Shown here: positions 42,063-50,292 of the stretch, one piece after another
Numbering within the stretch: position 1 is the stretch's first letter
How the letters are laid out: every line of letters begins with the position of its first letter
Origin: Streptomyces sp. SAI-135
Lineage (GTDB): Bacteria; Actinomycetota; Actinomycetes; Streptomycetales; Streptomycetaceae
Reading direction: 5' to 3'
NCBI RefSeq assembly: GCF_029893805.1
Contig: NZ_JARXYP010000002.1
Span: 2,480,001 to 2,544,000 of the forward strand
DNA length: 64,000 nt
Notes under the pieces: generated by a model
The model's database searches: none
What the model was told of the DNA's origin: nothing
The model's input: only the letters and a program-made list of their open reading frames with translations
Program-made: the position numbers and the translations under genes

Positions 42063-42782
42063 TCAGCCCGGTCCCGCTCCCCACGCCCGCCTCTTCGGCA
42101 CCGGCCTCGTCCAACCGCCCGCCCTGCTGGTGTTCAGGCCCAGCCCCACCAGCGACTCCGCCAGCTTCACGGCCGCGCCCACCCCGTCGACCACGGGAAG
42201 CCCCAGCTTCTCCCCCACGGTCCGCTGCAGCCCGGTCATCCCGGCGCACCCCAGCACCAGCACCTCGGCACCCGCCTCGCGCACCCGCTCGGCGGCCGTC
42301 AGGAACGCGGCCTGCGTGCGGTCGGCGTCGCCCAGGTCGAGGACTCCGAGTCCGGTCCCGACGACGGCGGCACAGTTGCGCCCCACCCCGGCCAGCTCCA
42401 GGCTGTCCTCGATCTGCCCGCACGACCGCTCCAGCGTGGTGACGACCCCGTAGCGCCGGCCGAGCAGACAGGCCAGATGGGCGGCGGCCTCGGTGATGTC
42501 GACGACCGGTACGTCCACCAGCTCCCGGACGCCCTCCCGTCCGTGCTCGCCGAAGCCGGCCATGACGACGGCGTCGTAGGAAGGACCCTCGTAGGTGCGC
42601 AGCAGGTCGATGACGGCCGCCGCGGAGAGATAGCTGTCGAGCCAGCCCTCCGCGGACTCGGGGCCCCACGCGGGGGTGAGTCCGAGCACGGTGGTGCCCG
42701 GGCCTGCCGCGGCCCGGGCACCTCGTACGATCTCCTCGGTCATCTCCTGCGTGGTGTTGCAGTTGGTGACGACGATCCGCAC
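42063..42782 (-). CDS. Asp/Glu/hydantoin racemase-family protein, first Cys absent
   Basis: A 239-residue protein of the Asp/Glu/hydantoin racemase superfamily. The N-terminal VVTNCNTTQEMTE fits hydantoin and allantoin racemases, and the second catalytic Cys is in LVLGCAGMTGLQ near residue 180. The position where the first catalytic Cys normally sits reads MAGFGEHGREG, with Gly in place of Cys, so two-base racemisation is doubtful. Start is GTG at 42782. It follows the NCS1 permease by 5 bases and is probably co-transcribed under GntR control. Confidence 0.85.
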   Translation of the reverse strand: MRIVVTNCNTTQEMTEEIVRGARAAAGPGTTVLGLTPAWGPESAEGWLDSYLSAAAVIDLLRTYEGPSYDAVVMAGFGEHGREGVRELVDVPVVDITEAAAHLACLLGRRYGVVTTLERSCGQIEDSLELAGVGRNCAAVVGTGLGVLDLGDADRTQAAFLTAAERVREAGAEVLVLGCAGMTGLQRTVGEKLGLPVVDGVGAAVKLAESLVGLGLNTSRAGGWTRPVPKRRAWGAGPG

Positions 42783-42787
42783 CTTTC

Positions 42788-44257
42788 TCAGACCTCCACG
42801 GCCTCGGGGACCGCACGAGCCGCTCGCTCGCCGCGGCACAGCAGCGCGTACAGGCCGGCCGCGAGGGCCGTACCGATGAACCAGGAGTACGGGGCCACGT
42901 CGCTGAAGGTCTTCACCAGGGCGAGGACACCCGCGACACCGGCCGCCGGCAGGAACGCCCACAGGGCCTTGGGGTTGACGCCCTTGCGGTAGTGGTAGCG
43001 GGAGCCGGGCTCGGCCCTGAAGAGTTCCTCGACGTCGACGCGGCCCTTCTTGACCCAGTAGTAGTCGAGCATGATCACACCGAACAGCGGGCCGAGGAAG
43101 GCGCCGAGGCCGCCGAGGAAGTAGTTGACGACCGTGGGGTTGGAGAAGAGGTTCCACGGGGTCACGACCAGGGCCGCGACCGTGCTGATCATGCCGCCGA
43201 CCTTGAAGGTGATCTTCTGCGGCCAGACGTTGGCGAGGTCGTAGGCCGGTGAGACGAAGTTGGCGACGATGTTGACGCCCATGGTGGCGATGGCGAAGGT
43301 GAGCGCGCCCAGGACCATCACCCAGGTGTTGCCGACCTTGGCGACGAGCTCGGCCGGGTCGGTGATGGCCTGGCCCCAGACCTCCAGCGAGCCCGCGGTG
43401 ACGATCACGGAGACGACCACGAAGGCCGTGGAGTTGATGGGCAGGCCCCAGAAGTTGCCGCGGCGGACGGTCCTGTAGTCCGGCGCGAAGCGGGAGAAGT
43501 CGCAGAAGTTGAGCATCAGCGTGCCGTAGGTGGCGAGGATCAGGCCGATCGCGCCGAACCACTGCCGCCACTGCTCGCCGAGCGACACCGGGTGCGGGGT
43601 GGTGGTGAGCGAGATGCTCCAGCCGGCCTTGGCCAGCACCCAGACCGCGAGGGCGATCATGACCAGCCAGATCGCCGGGCCGCAGAAGTCCTGGAACTTG
43701 CGGACCGACTCCATGCCCTGGCTGATGATCAGCGCCTGGATGAGCCAGAGGGAGACGAAGGAGACCCAGCCGAGCGCGTCGAGGCCGAGGAAGGAGCTGT
43801 GGGTCCAGGACTCCAGGCCCGGCCAGGCGGCCAGCAGCATCACGTTGACCGCGACGGAGGCCAGGTAGGTCTGGATGCCGTACCACATGATGGCGATCAC
43901 GGCCCGGATCAGGGCCGGGATGTTGGCGCCCCACACACCGAAGCTGATGCGGCTGACCACGGGGAACGGCACGCCGTGGCGCTGGCCGATCCTCCCCATC
44001 CAGTTCATGCCGACGTAGATGAGCACGAAGCCGACGAGCAGGGAGGTGAAGACCTGCCAGACGTTCATGCCGAGGACCAGCAGACCGGCCGCGAAGGTGT
44101 AGTTGCCCAGGTTGTGGACGTCGGACATCCACATGGCGAAGAGGTCGAAGACCTTCCAGTTGCGCTTGCCCGCGGGGGCGAGGTCTTCGTTGGTGAGCCG
44201 GGGATCGGGGACGAACGCTGGCGTACCGGTGACTTCGGCACTGTCGGCGAGGGACAC
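42788..44257 (-). CDS. NCS1-family nucleobase/hydantoin/allantoin permease
   Basis: A 489-residue symporter with 12 predicted helices. RLTNEDLAPAGKRNWKVFDLFAMWMSDVHNL is the NCS1 N-terminal signature, here read in parts around residue 20, and GVWGANIPALIRAVIAIMWYGIQT is the substrate/Na+ site region. NCS1 members move nucleobases, hydantoins, allantoin or thiamine with Na+ or H+. The coupled racemase-family gene favours hydantoin or allantoin. GGAGG precedes the GTG at 44257; the GntR-type palindrome lies upstream. Confidence 0.92.
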   Translation of the reverse strand: MSLADSAEVTGTPAFVPDPRLTNEDLAPAGKRNWKVFDLFAMWMSDVHNLGNYTFAAGLLVLGMNVWQVFTSLLVGFVLIYVGMNWMGRIGQRHGVPFPVVSRISFGVWGANIPALIRAVIAIMWYGIQTYLASVAVNVMLLAAWPGLESWTHSSFLGLDALGWVSFVSLWLIQALIISQGMESVRKFQDFCGPAIWLVMIALAVWVLAKAGWSISLTTTPHPVSLGEQWRQWFGAIGLILATYGTLMLNFCDFSRFAPDYRTVRRGNFWGLPINSTAFVVVSVIVTAGSLEVWGQAITDPAELVAKVGNTWVMVLGALTFAIATMGVNIVANFVSPAYDLANVWPQKITFKVGGMISTVAALVVTPWNLFSNPTVVNYFLGGLGAFLGPLFGVIMLDYYWVKKGRVDVEELFRAEPGSRYHYRKGVNPKALWAFLPAAGVAGVLALVKTFSDVAPYSWFIGTALAAGLYALLCRGERAARAVPEAVEV

Positions 44258-44307
44258 AGGGCCTCCAAGGACGGGGACAGGAGGATGGCGGCCGCCTGGC
44301 ATCCAGT

Positions 44308-44321
44308 TTTGGTATACCAAA
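44308..44321. promoter_or_regulatory. GntR/FadR-type operator palindrome
   Basis: A perfect 14-base palindrome TTTGGTATACCAAA containing TGGTATACCA, the FadR-subfamily type core (tnGTnnACna). It is in the intergene between the NCS1 permease and the GntR regulator, about 50 bases upstream of the permease GTG and 92 before the regulator ATG. Confidence 0.75.
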
Positions 44322-44413
44322 CTGCCGACATGGTCCCGCCGTCAAGAGTTCCGACCGATGTCGCATCCGTTAACGCTTCGTAAAACAGCTCCGGCGTCGG
44401 CGAAGATGGCTGC

Positions 44414-45082
44414 ATGAGCTCCACCACGAACATCGAGCCGCTCGGCGCCGTCCGCGAGCGCGTCCTGGCCACCCTGCGGCAGGAGATCATCGCCGGCGGA
44501 CTGCGGCCGGGCGACCGGCTGGTCGAGCGGGAGCTCGCCGACCGCTTCGGGGTCTCCCGGGTGCCGGTACGCGAGGCGATCCGCGCGCTGGTCGCCGAGG
44601 GCTTCGTCCACTTCGAGACCCCGCGCCGCACGGTCGTACGCCGGCTGACCCCGAACGACGTCAGGGAACTCTTCGAGCTGCGCGAGGCGTTGGAGGTCTA
44701 CGCGGCCGGTCTGGCCGCGGCCCGGGCGACCCCGGAGGATCTCGCCGAGGTGGAGCGGCTCCTGGACCTCGCGGCGACCGCGACCGAGGCGGGCGACGCG
44801 GAGACCATCACCGACGTCAACAGCCGTCTGCACGACAGCATCGTGGCGATGGCCCGCAACAGCCTGCTGGTCGAGGCTCTGGAACCGGTCGCCGGACGGC
44901 TGCGCTGGATGACCCGGCGCAACGAGGAATGGCCCCAACTCCTCGTCGAGCACCGCGACCTGTACGAGGCGATCGCCTCCGGCGACCCGGACCGCGCCCG
45001 CGCGCACGCCCTGGCCCACGTACGGACCAACTACGCGTCGACGGTACGGCAGTTGTTCGGGGACTCGGCCGAGCCGGTCTAG
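44414..45082 (+). CDS. GntR-family transcriptional regulator, FadR/FCD subfamily
   Basis: A 222-residue repressor. A winged helix covers about residues 12-75 (GDRLVERELADRFGVSRVPVREAIRALVAEGFV). The FCD ligand-binding domain follows with metal His/Asp positions in NSRLHDSIV and LVEHRDLYEAIASGD. FCD regulators sense small carboxylates or related metabolites. The matching TGGTATACCA palindrome upstream suggests it represses the divergent permease-racemase operon and perhaps itself. Its 3' end overlaps the convergent peptidase gene by 4 bases. Confidence 0.93.
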   Translation: MSSTTNIEPLGAVRERVLATLRQEIIAGGLRPGDRLVERELADRFGVSRVPVREAIRALVAEGFVHFETPRRTVVRRLTPNDVRELFELREALEVYAAGLAAARATPEDLAEVERLLDLAATATEAGDAETITDVNSRLHDSIVAMARNSLLVEALEPVAGRLRWMTRRNEEWPQLLVEHRDLYEAIASGDPDRARAHALAHVRTNYASTVRQLFGDSAEPV

Positions 45083-46041
45083 CGGGTCCGGGCGCGCGCG
45101 TACCTGTCCGTCGCCCGTACCAGCGCCTCGGCCGTTCCGGGGGTGCCGGGGCTGTGCCCCGCTTCGTCGATCACCGTCAACTCGCTGCCGGGCCAGGCGT
45201 GATGGAGCCGCCAGACGGTACCGAGGAGGTTGCCGAAGTCGAGGCTGCCCTGGACGAGGGTGCCGGGAATGCCCCGCAAGCGGGGCGCGTCACGCAGGAC
45301 GACGCCGTCCTCGCCGAGGAAGTGGCCGTTGCCCCAGTAGTGGGTGACCGTACGGGCGAAGCCCGCGCGGAACACCGGGTCCTCGAAGCGCTCGACCGAC
45401 CCGGGCGGGGCGGGAATGGTCGCCGTCTCCCAGTCCGTCCAGGCCCGCGCCGCCCGCTCGCGGACCTCCACGTCGGGTGATTCCAGCAACCGGTGGTACG
45501 CGGCGGCGAGGTTCCCGTTCCGCTCGGCGACCGGCACCTCACCGGCGAACCGTTCGAAGGCCTCGGGGAAGATCTTCCCCAACCCCCGTGTGAGCAGGGT
45601 GACTTCGGCGTCGGACCCGGTCGCGACCCCCGTCAGCACGATCTCCGTCACGGTCTCCGGATGCGTCTGCGCGTACCGCAGCCCCAGCACCGACCCGAAC
45701 GAGATGCCCCACACCAGCCACCGCCCGATCCCCAGGTGCCGCCGCAGCAGCTCCAGGTCCGCGATCAGATGCGGCATGGTGTTGACGCTCATGTCGGTGC
45801 CGTACGCGCTCGCGTGCGGGGTCGACCGCCCGGCGCCCCGCTGGTCGAGCAGCACGATCCGGTACAGCGCGGGATCGAACAGCCGCCGCGCCCACGGAGT
45901 GCACCCCGACCCCGGCCCGCCGTGCAGCACCACCGCCGGCTTGCCGTCCGGATTCCCGCAGGTCTCCCAGTACACGCGGTTGCCGTCGCCGACATCGAGC
46001 ATGCCGTGGTCGTAGGGCTCGATCTCCGGGTAGAGGGGCAT
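45079..46041 (-). CDS. pip: Prolyl aminopeptidase (proline iminopeptidase)
   Basis: A 320-residue alpha/beta-hydrolase of family S33. LHGGPGSGCTPWARRLFDP near residue 39 is the oxyanion and family motif, the nucleophile is Ser114 in VWGISFGSVLG, and the catalytic His is in DEAGHSPG; the Asp is likely in QGSLDFGNLL. The enzyme removes N-terminal proline from peptides in the cytosol. The nucleophile elbow GxSFGS differs slightly from the common GGSWGS. The ATG at 46041 begins MPLYPEIEPYDHG. Confidence 0.92.
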   Translation of the reverse strand: MPLYPEIEPYDHGMLDVGDGNRVYWETCGNPDGKPAVVLHGGPGSGCTPWARRLFDPALYRIVLLDQRGAGRSTPHASAYGTDMSVNTMPHLIADLELLRRHLGIGRWLVWGISFGSVLGLRYAQTHPETVTEIVLTGVATGSDAEVTLLTRGLGKIFPEAFERFAGEVPVAERNGNLAAAYHRLLESPDVEVRERAARAWTDWETATIPAPPGSVERFEDPVFRAGFARTVTHYWGNGHFLGEDGVVLRDAPRLRGIPGTLVQGSLDFGNLLGTVWRLHHAWPGSELTVIDEAGHSPGTPGTAEALVRATDRYARARTR

Positions 46042-46050
46042 CCGGCGACC

Positions 46051-46782
46051 CTAACCGTCGTACGGCGGCCTCGTCGCCTCGATTTCGGCGGTACGGTCCC
46101 GCAGTCCCGCCGCCTCGGCCGCCGTGCGCAGTACGTCCCGCAGCATCCCGGGCGTGAGCTTGCCGGTGAAGGTGTTGCGCTGGCTGACGTGGAAGCAGCC
46201 GAAGAGTTCGAGGCCGTCGAGCGGGACGCGCACCCCGTGCCCGAAGGCGGGCCGCGGCCGGGGCACGCTCCAGCCGGCCTCCGCGAAGGCGGGCAGCGCG
46301 GCCTGCCAGCCGAACGCGCCGAGCACGACGACGGTACGGAGCGTGGACCGCAGCAGGTGCAGCTCCTGGACCAGCCAGGGCCGGCAGGTGTCGCGCTCCG
46401 CGGGGGTGGGCTTGTTGGCGGGCGGGGCGCAGTGCACGGGTGAGGTGACCCGCACGCCGTACAGCTCCAGTCCGTCGTCCGCGGTCACGGCGGTCGGCTG
46501 GGAGGCGAGACCGATGTCGTACAGCGCCTGGTACAGCACGTCCCCGGAACGGTCGCCGGTGAACATCCGCCCGGTGCGGTTCCCGCCGTGCGCGGCCGGG
46601 GCCAGCCCGACGATCAGCATCCGCGCGTCCGCCGGCCCGAAGCCCGGCACCGGCCGCCCCCAGTACGTCCAGTCGGCGAACGCGGCCCGCTTGGTGCGGG
46701 CGACCTCCTCCCGCCAGTCCACCAACCGCGGGCAGGCACGACAGTCCGAGATACGGCGGTCCAGTTCGGCCAAGGCGTCCAC
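46051..46782 (-). CDS. Uracil-DNA glycosylase, family 5 (UDGb)
   Basis: A 243-residue Fe-S glycosylase that excises uracil, and in this family also hypoxanthine, from DNA. Cys14 and Cys17 (DCRACP) with two later Cys residues (DTCRPW, LFGCFH) would hold the [4Fe-4S] cluster. Motif A is GLAPAAHGGNRTGRMFTGD near 59-77, diagnostic of UDGb, which lacks the catalytic Asp/Asn of other families. Motif B is HVSQRNTFTG, where HPS is more usual. Start is GTG at 46782; TACCGT lies 7 bases before it, so the mRNA may be leaderless. Confidence 0.92.
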   Translation of the reverse strand: MDALAELDRRISDCRACPRLVDWREEVARTKRAAFADWTYWGRPVPGFGPADARMLIVGLAPAAHGGNRTGRMFTGDRSGDVLYQALYDIGLASQPTAVTADDGLELYGVRVTSPVHCAPPANKPTPAERDTCRPWLVQELHLLRSTLRTVVVLGAFGWQAALPAFAEAGWSVPRPRPAFGHGVRVPLDGLELFGCFHVSQRNTFTGKLTPGMLRDVLRTAAEAAGLRDRTAEIEATRPPYDG

Positions 46783-46888
46783 GGGTCCACGGTACGGGCA
46801 CCTCGCCAGGACGGCGGTGGCCGGGCCGGCGGGCACCGCCCGGAAAACCCGCCCGGGGTGCGCGGTCCCGGGTACTAAGGTCGGAACC

Positions 46889-47602
46889 ATGGCTGTGGAA
46901 CATGCGGACGACAACCGGACCGGTGGGACGGATCAGACCGGCACGACGGCCGACGCGAGTCCCGAGGGGCCGGATCCGAAGACCGCCGCCGCCGTCGCCG
47001 CCGCCGAGGCCGCCGGGCCGGGGGCCGGCGAGTCCGTGCGCACCGACAGCTGGATCTGGTCCGTGCGCCTGGTCAAGACCCGTTCCGCAGGAGCCGCCGC
47101 CTGCCGGGGCGGGCATGTGCATGTGAACGGCGAGCGGGTGAAGCCCGCCCATTCCCTGCGCGTCGGCGACGAGGTGCGCGTGCGTCAGGAGGGCCGGGAG
47201 CGGATCGTCATCGTCAAGCGTCTGATCCGCAAGCGGGTCGGCGCGCCGGTGGCCGTCCAGTGCTACGTCGACAACTCTCCCCCGCCGCCGCCCCGTGCCG
47301 CCGTCGCCCCCGTCGGTGTCCGTGACCGCGGCGCCGGCCGCCCCACCAAGCGCGACCGCCGCGAGCTGGAACGCCTGCGCGGCCTCGCGGAGGGCAGCCG
47401 CCGCGGCCGCTTCGCCGGGCCGAGCGGTCCCGGCGGCGCGGGCGACCCGAGCGACGCGGGCGATCCGAGCGACGCGCGCGGATCCGGCTCTCCTGACGGC
47501 GCGGGCGACGCGAACCCGACAGGGGGCTCGGGCAGGACACGTCGTCCGGACAGGGACCGGCAGCAGGCACCCCGTCCGGGAACCCGTCGGTCATCACGCT
47601 GA
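46889..47602 (+). CDS. RNA-binding S4-domain protein, Hsp15-like
   Basis: A 237-residue protein with an S4 RNA-binding domain (about residues 50-115): DSWIWSVRLVKTRSAGAAACRGGHVHVNGERVKP is the canonical start, followed by VGDEVRV. Hsp15-type proteins recognise stalled 50S subunits with nascent chains. The C-terminal half is low-complexity and basic, with an approximate GDPSDA repeat followed by a Gly/Arg-rich tail. TAAGGT lies 8 bases before the ATG at 46889, a probable leaderless -10. The stop codon overlaps the left arm of a terminator. Confidence 0.88.
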   Translation: MAVEHADDNRTGGTDQTGTTADASPEGPDPKTAAAVAAAEAAGPGAGESVRTDSWIWSVRLVKTRSAGAAACRGGHVHVNGERVKPAHSLRVGDEVRVRQEGRERIVIVKRLIRKRVGAPVAVQCYVDNSPPPPPRAAVAPVGVRDRGAGRPTKRDRRELERLRGLAEGSRRGRFAGPSGPGGAGDPSDAGDPSDARGSGSPDGAGDANPTGGSGRTRRPDRDRQQAPRPGTRRSSR

Positions 47603-47639
47603 GGCCGGTGACCTCCCGCGAGGGCGGGGCACCGGCCTC
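47601..47639. terminator. Bidirectional terminator, S4 protein / DoxX
   Basis: GAGGCCGGTG (47601-47610) pairs perfectly with CACCGGCCTC (47630-47639), with an inner CCTCCCGC/GGCGGGG pairing. The left arm overlaps the S4 gene stop codon. Confidence 0.75.
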
Positions 47640-47663
47640 GGCGCGATGACCGGGCGGGCTGTC

Positions 47664-48128
47664 TCATGCCCGTCGTCGCACCAGCCGCAGCAGGTCCGCG
47701 TTGTGCCGTCGCCGGGCCCAGGCGATCAGGGCGAGCGGGATGATCAGGATGAGCGGGGTCGCCGCGTTCTCCCCGTCGAAGCAGGTGAGCTGCACGACGA
47801 AGGCGCCCACCATCAGCCCGCTCAGCGCCACGGCCGCCACCGACTGCAGGACCGGGATCAACAGGGCGATCCCACCGGCCAGTTCGAGCACACCGATGGT
47901 GTACATCCCGGCGCTGCCCCAGCCCATCCTGTCGAAGCCCTCGGCGGCCGAGGGGTGCGCGATCAGCTTGGGGAGCGCGCTGGCGATCACGTAGAAGAGA
48001 GCGAGCACGACCTGCAGGGTGCGCAGGGCGATCCGGGCGCGGCGGCCACGGGCCGTCGAGGACTCGGCGACGACGGGGGCGGTGGCAGAAGCGGCGGCGT
48101 GGGTGACGGGGGCGGTGGTCTCGGACAT
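47664..48128 (-). CDS. DoxX-family membrane protein
   Basis: A 154-residue protein. A soluble Ala/Thr-rich N-terminus of about 30 residues is followed by four membrane helices of DoxX type (TLQVVLALFYVIASALPKLIAHPSAAEGF, YTIGVLELAGGIALLIP). DoxX-like proteins are linked to respiration and thiosulfate:quinone oxidoreduction in archaea, and in mycobacteria to an oxidoreductase complex; the role here is unknown. GGAG precedes the ATG at 48128. It is probably monocistronic. Confidence 0.9.
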   Translation of the reverse strand: MSETTAPVTHAAASATAPVVAESSTARGRRARIALRTLQVVLALFYVIASALPKLIAHPSAAEGFDRMGWGSAGMYTIGVLELAGGIALLIPVLQSVAAVALSGLMVGAFVVQLTCFDGENAATPLILIIPLALIAWARRRHNADLLRLVRRRA

Positions 48129-48244
48129 CGGGGTCTCCTGCGGTAAGCGGTCCGTGCTGCTGTCGCAGAGGTAGACCCGCACCCGCACCCGAACTCATCG
48201 CCGCCGCACGCCCTTTTTCCCGCCGGACGCCGGGCCTCCTCAGC

Positions 48245-48946
48245 TCACTCCGTCACCACCACCGGCACCGCCCGCACCCATGTCCGGTCCTCCGTCAGAT
48301 ACCGGTCCGCTCTCAACCCCGCCTCCCCGAGCGCCTCCTCGAACCGCTCCCGCGTCAGGGGACGGACCCGGAAGGTCTGGGTCCAGGTGGCGTCCGGGAA
48401 CTCGTACTCCGCGTGCACCGAGTTGACGCCCTGCGCCACCGGCTCCGAGGAGACGATCCGCACGGTGAAGCCACTGGGATCGACGCGCTCGCGCGGCAGA
48501 TCCGTGTGGTAGTCCTCGCCCTCCCGCTGGATCAGCACGCAGCCGCCCGCCGCCACATGCCGGGCACAGGCGCGCAGCATCCCGCGCCGCACCTCCAGGT
48601 CGGCGTTGTGCACGAGGAACGACGCGAGCAGCACCACGTCGAACCTCTCGCCCAGGTCGAGGTCCTCGATCGGACCGCATATCGTGCGCGCCCCCCGCAC
48701 GCGCTCCAGCATCTCGGCGGACTCGTCCACGGCGGTGACCGTGAACCCCCGCTCCACCAGCGGACCGGTCATGCGCCCCACGCCACTGCCCAGCTCCAGG
48801 ATGCGCGCGCCCGCCGGCACCGCGGCGGCGATGATGTCGGGCTCCGCCCCCACGGGCAGCCGCGAGTAGAGCTCCACCGCGCATCCGTCCGGGGTGATCG
48901 CCCCGGGTCCCGTCCCCCGATGTCCCGCTCGCCTCTTCAGCTCCAT
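48245..48946 (-). CDS. Class I SAM-dependent methyltransferase
   Basis: A 233-residue methyltransferase. The AdoMet loop is ARILELGSGVGRMTGPL near residue 48, acidic ribose contact in VTAVDESAEML, and the post-I region FDVVLLASFLVHNAD. The C-terminal half (TWTQTFRVRPLTRERFEEALGEAGL) is typical of small-molecule methyltransferases. Substrate unknown. The ATG at 48946 begins MELKRRAGHRG. The neighbouring minus-strand gene upstream (acyltransferase-like) is 83 bases away, so co-transcription is possible. Confidence 0.87.
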   Translation of the reverse strand: MELKRRAGHRGTGPGAITPDGCAVELYSRLPVGAEPDIIAAAVPAGARILELGSGVGRMTGPLVERGFTVTAVDESAEMLERVRGARTICGPIEDLDLGERFDVVLLASFLVHNADLEVRRGMLRACARHVAAGGCVLIQREGEDYHTDLPRERVDPSGFTVRIVSSEPVAQGVNSVHAEYEFPDATWTQTFRVRPLTRERFEEALGEAGLRADRYLTEDRTWVRAVPVVVTE

Positions 48947-49029
48947 GCCCGTCCAACGGCCCGTGTCCGCACGGCCGTTCCCCCGTCGCACAGGTTCACC
49001 CGTCCGAGTGACAGGGGAAACCAGCCGTG

Positions 49030-49929
49030 TCACAGGGGGAACCAGCCGTGCCCGATGTACCAGTGCCCGCCGGACCTCAGGTGGTCGCCGACGGCCCGTT
49101 CCAGCGCCGTCCGCCGCGGCAGGCTCTCCACCGACAGCTGCGGGTCCCCGAACACGAACTGCACCGGCTCGGTGTCCTCCGGCTCGACGTCCTGGGGGGC
49201 GATCCGGAAGCGCTCCTGGAAGCGCACGATGTTGGAGTCCGCGGGCAGGTACTGCTTCAGCTGCGGGTCGAGCAGCCAGGAATGACACAGCGCGGCGCGA
49301 TACGGCTCCTCGGGGAAGTGCCGCGCGAAGAACTCCGCGGCCAGGGCCAGCGAGCGCTCGCAGGCCCGCGGTGACAGCGGTCCGAGGAAGTCGGGGATGT
49401 GCAGGCTCAGACAGGGCGTGCCGGGAGCGAGGTCGAGTCCGGCCGCGGTCAGTGTCCGGCTGTTCCAGCGCCCGTACCGCGTCCGCTCGAACTGGAGCCG
49501 GCCCAGCTGGTACAGCTCGCCCCGCGAGTGCCGGGTCAGCCAGCGCGGCGACTGCACGCCCGCCCTGCCGTAGCGCCTGCGGTGCACGGCCATGTTCCGC
49601 CCGAGGTCGGCGAGGGTGCGCCGGGACACCTCCTCCGGGATGCCGCGTGCACGGTGGTACGCGCGCGTGTGGGGCAGCGCGGCCACGAAGACGTAGGCGG
49701 GGAAGCAGCGTTGCAGGGCGCCGGCCGGCCAGTCGAGTTCGGGCAGGACGACCGGGTCGTCGGCCCTGCCGATGTCCCGGACGAGTTCGTCGACGGAGTG
49801 CTCCAGGAACCGCCGCAGTTCCGGATCGTCCATGACCCGTCGGCCCATCCGCACGAGTTCTCCCACGTCCTCGTGCGGTACGGCGAGTTCCACCAGCACC
49901 TCGGCCAGCTCGTCGGCGTCCGGAAGCAC
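49030..49929 (-). CDS. Acyltransferase domain protein (DUF5596/GNAT-like)
   Basis: A 299-residue protein with an N-terminal helical region and a GNAT-like C-terminal domain. Segments such as LSLHIPDFLGPLSPRACERSLALAAEFFARHFPEEPYRAALCHSWLLDPQLKQYLP, read in parts near residues 165-220, fit the acyltransferase family found with DUF5596. There is no membrane segment. Substrate and partner are unknown. The GTG at 49929 has GGGGGG upstream. It is divergent from a small membrane protein gene, with about 75 bases between starts. Confidence 0.78.
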   Translation of the reverse strand: MLPDADELAEVLVELAVPHEDVGELVRMGRRVMDDPELRRFLEHSVDELVRDIGRADDPVVLPELDWPAGALQRCFPAYVFVAALPHTRAYHRARGIPEEVSRRTLADLGRNMAVHRRRYGRAGVQSPRWLTRHSRGELYQLGRLQFERTRYGRWNSRTLTAAGLDLAPGTPCLSLHIPDFLGPLSPRACERSLALAAEFFARHFPEEPYRAALCHSWLLDPQLKQYLPADSNIVRFQERFRIAPQDVEPEDTEPVQFVFGDPQLSVESLPRRTALERAVGDHLRSGGHWYIGHGWFPL

Positions 49930-50004
49930 GTGGTCCCCCCTCTTCGGCCCGTTGGTCGACGTCCGCTTCGAAGAGTACGTTGCTGGGGAGGAGTGGTGAT
50001 CCCG

Positions 50005-50271
50005 ATGCGTACGGGCAGTGAGCCGACGACAGCGCGCAGTGCACTGCGGGCGCGGTTCTGGCTGAGCGTCTGGGGGCTTGTCTGGGCGACCTTCGGCACG
50101 GCCGCGTTCGCGCTGGCGGGCCGCCCCGGCTGGGCGATCGCCTGCGGAGTGCTCTGGCTGGTGATCACCGTCGACACGACGGTCATCCTCCGGCACATCC
50201 GGCAGGGCCCGCACTACCAGCCGGGCCCCGACATCCCGCCGTACCGCCCGCCGGAGAACCGTCCGAGGTAG
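50005..50271 (+). CDS. Small membrane protein
   Basis: An 88-residue protein with two predicted membrane helices (FWLSVWGLVWATFGTAAFALAG and WAIACGVLWLVITVDTTVIL) and a cytosolic Pro-rich tail containing YQPGPDIPPYRPPE. It looks like a real small gene by its GC-biased codon use and the GGGGAGGAG upstream. ATG at 50005 is preferred to a GTG at 49996, which is too close to that site. Function is unknown. It is divergent from the acyltransferase-like gene and converges on the TPR gene. Confidence 0.7.
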   Translation: MRTGSEPTTARSALRARFWLSVWGLVWATFGTAAFALAGRPGWAIACGVLWLVITVDTTVILRHIRQGPHYQPGPDIPPYRPPENRPR

Positions 50272-50292
50272 CCGCCCCTGCGAGCCGTGCGC

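Noticed and set aside
46889..47602. Repeat-rich C-terminus of the S4 protein as a frameshift
   Set aside because: GC-biased third positions continue to the stop, so the Gly/Asp/Arg tail looks like a natural disordered extension.
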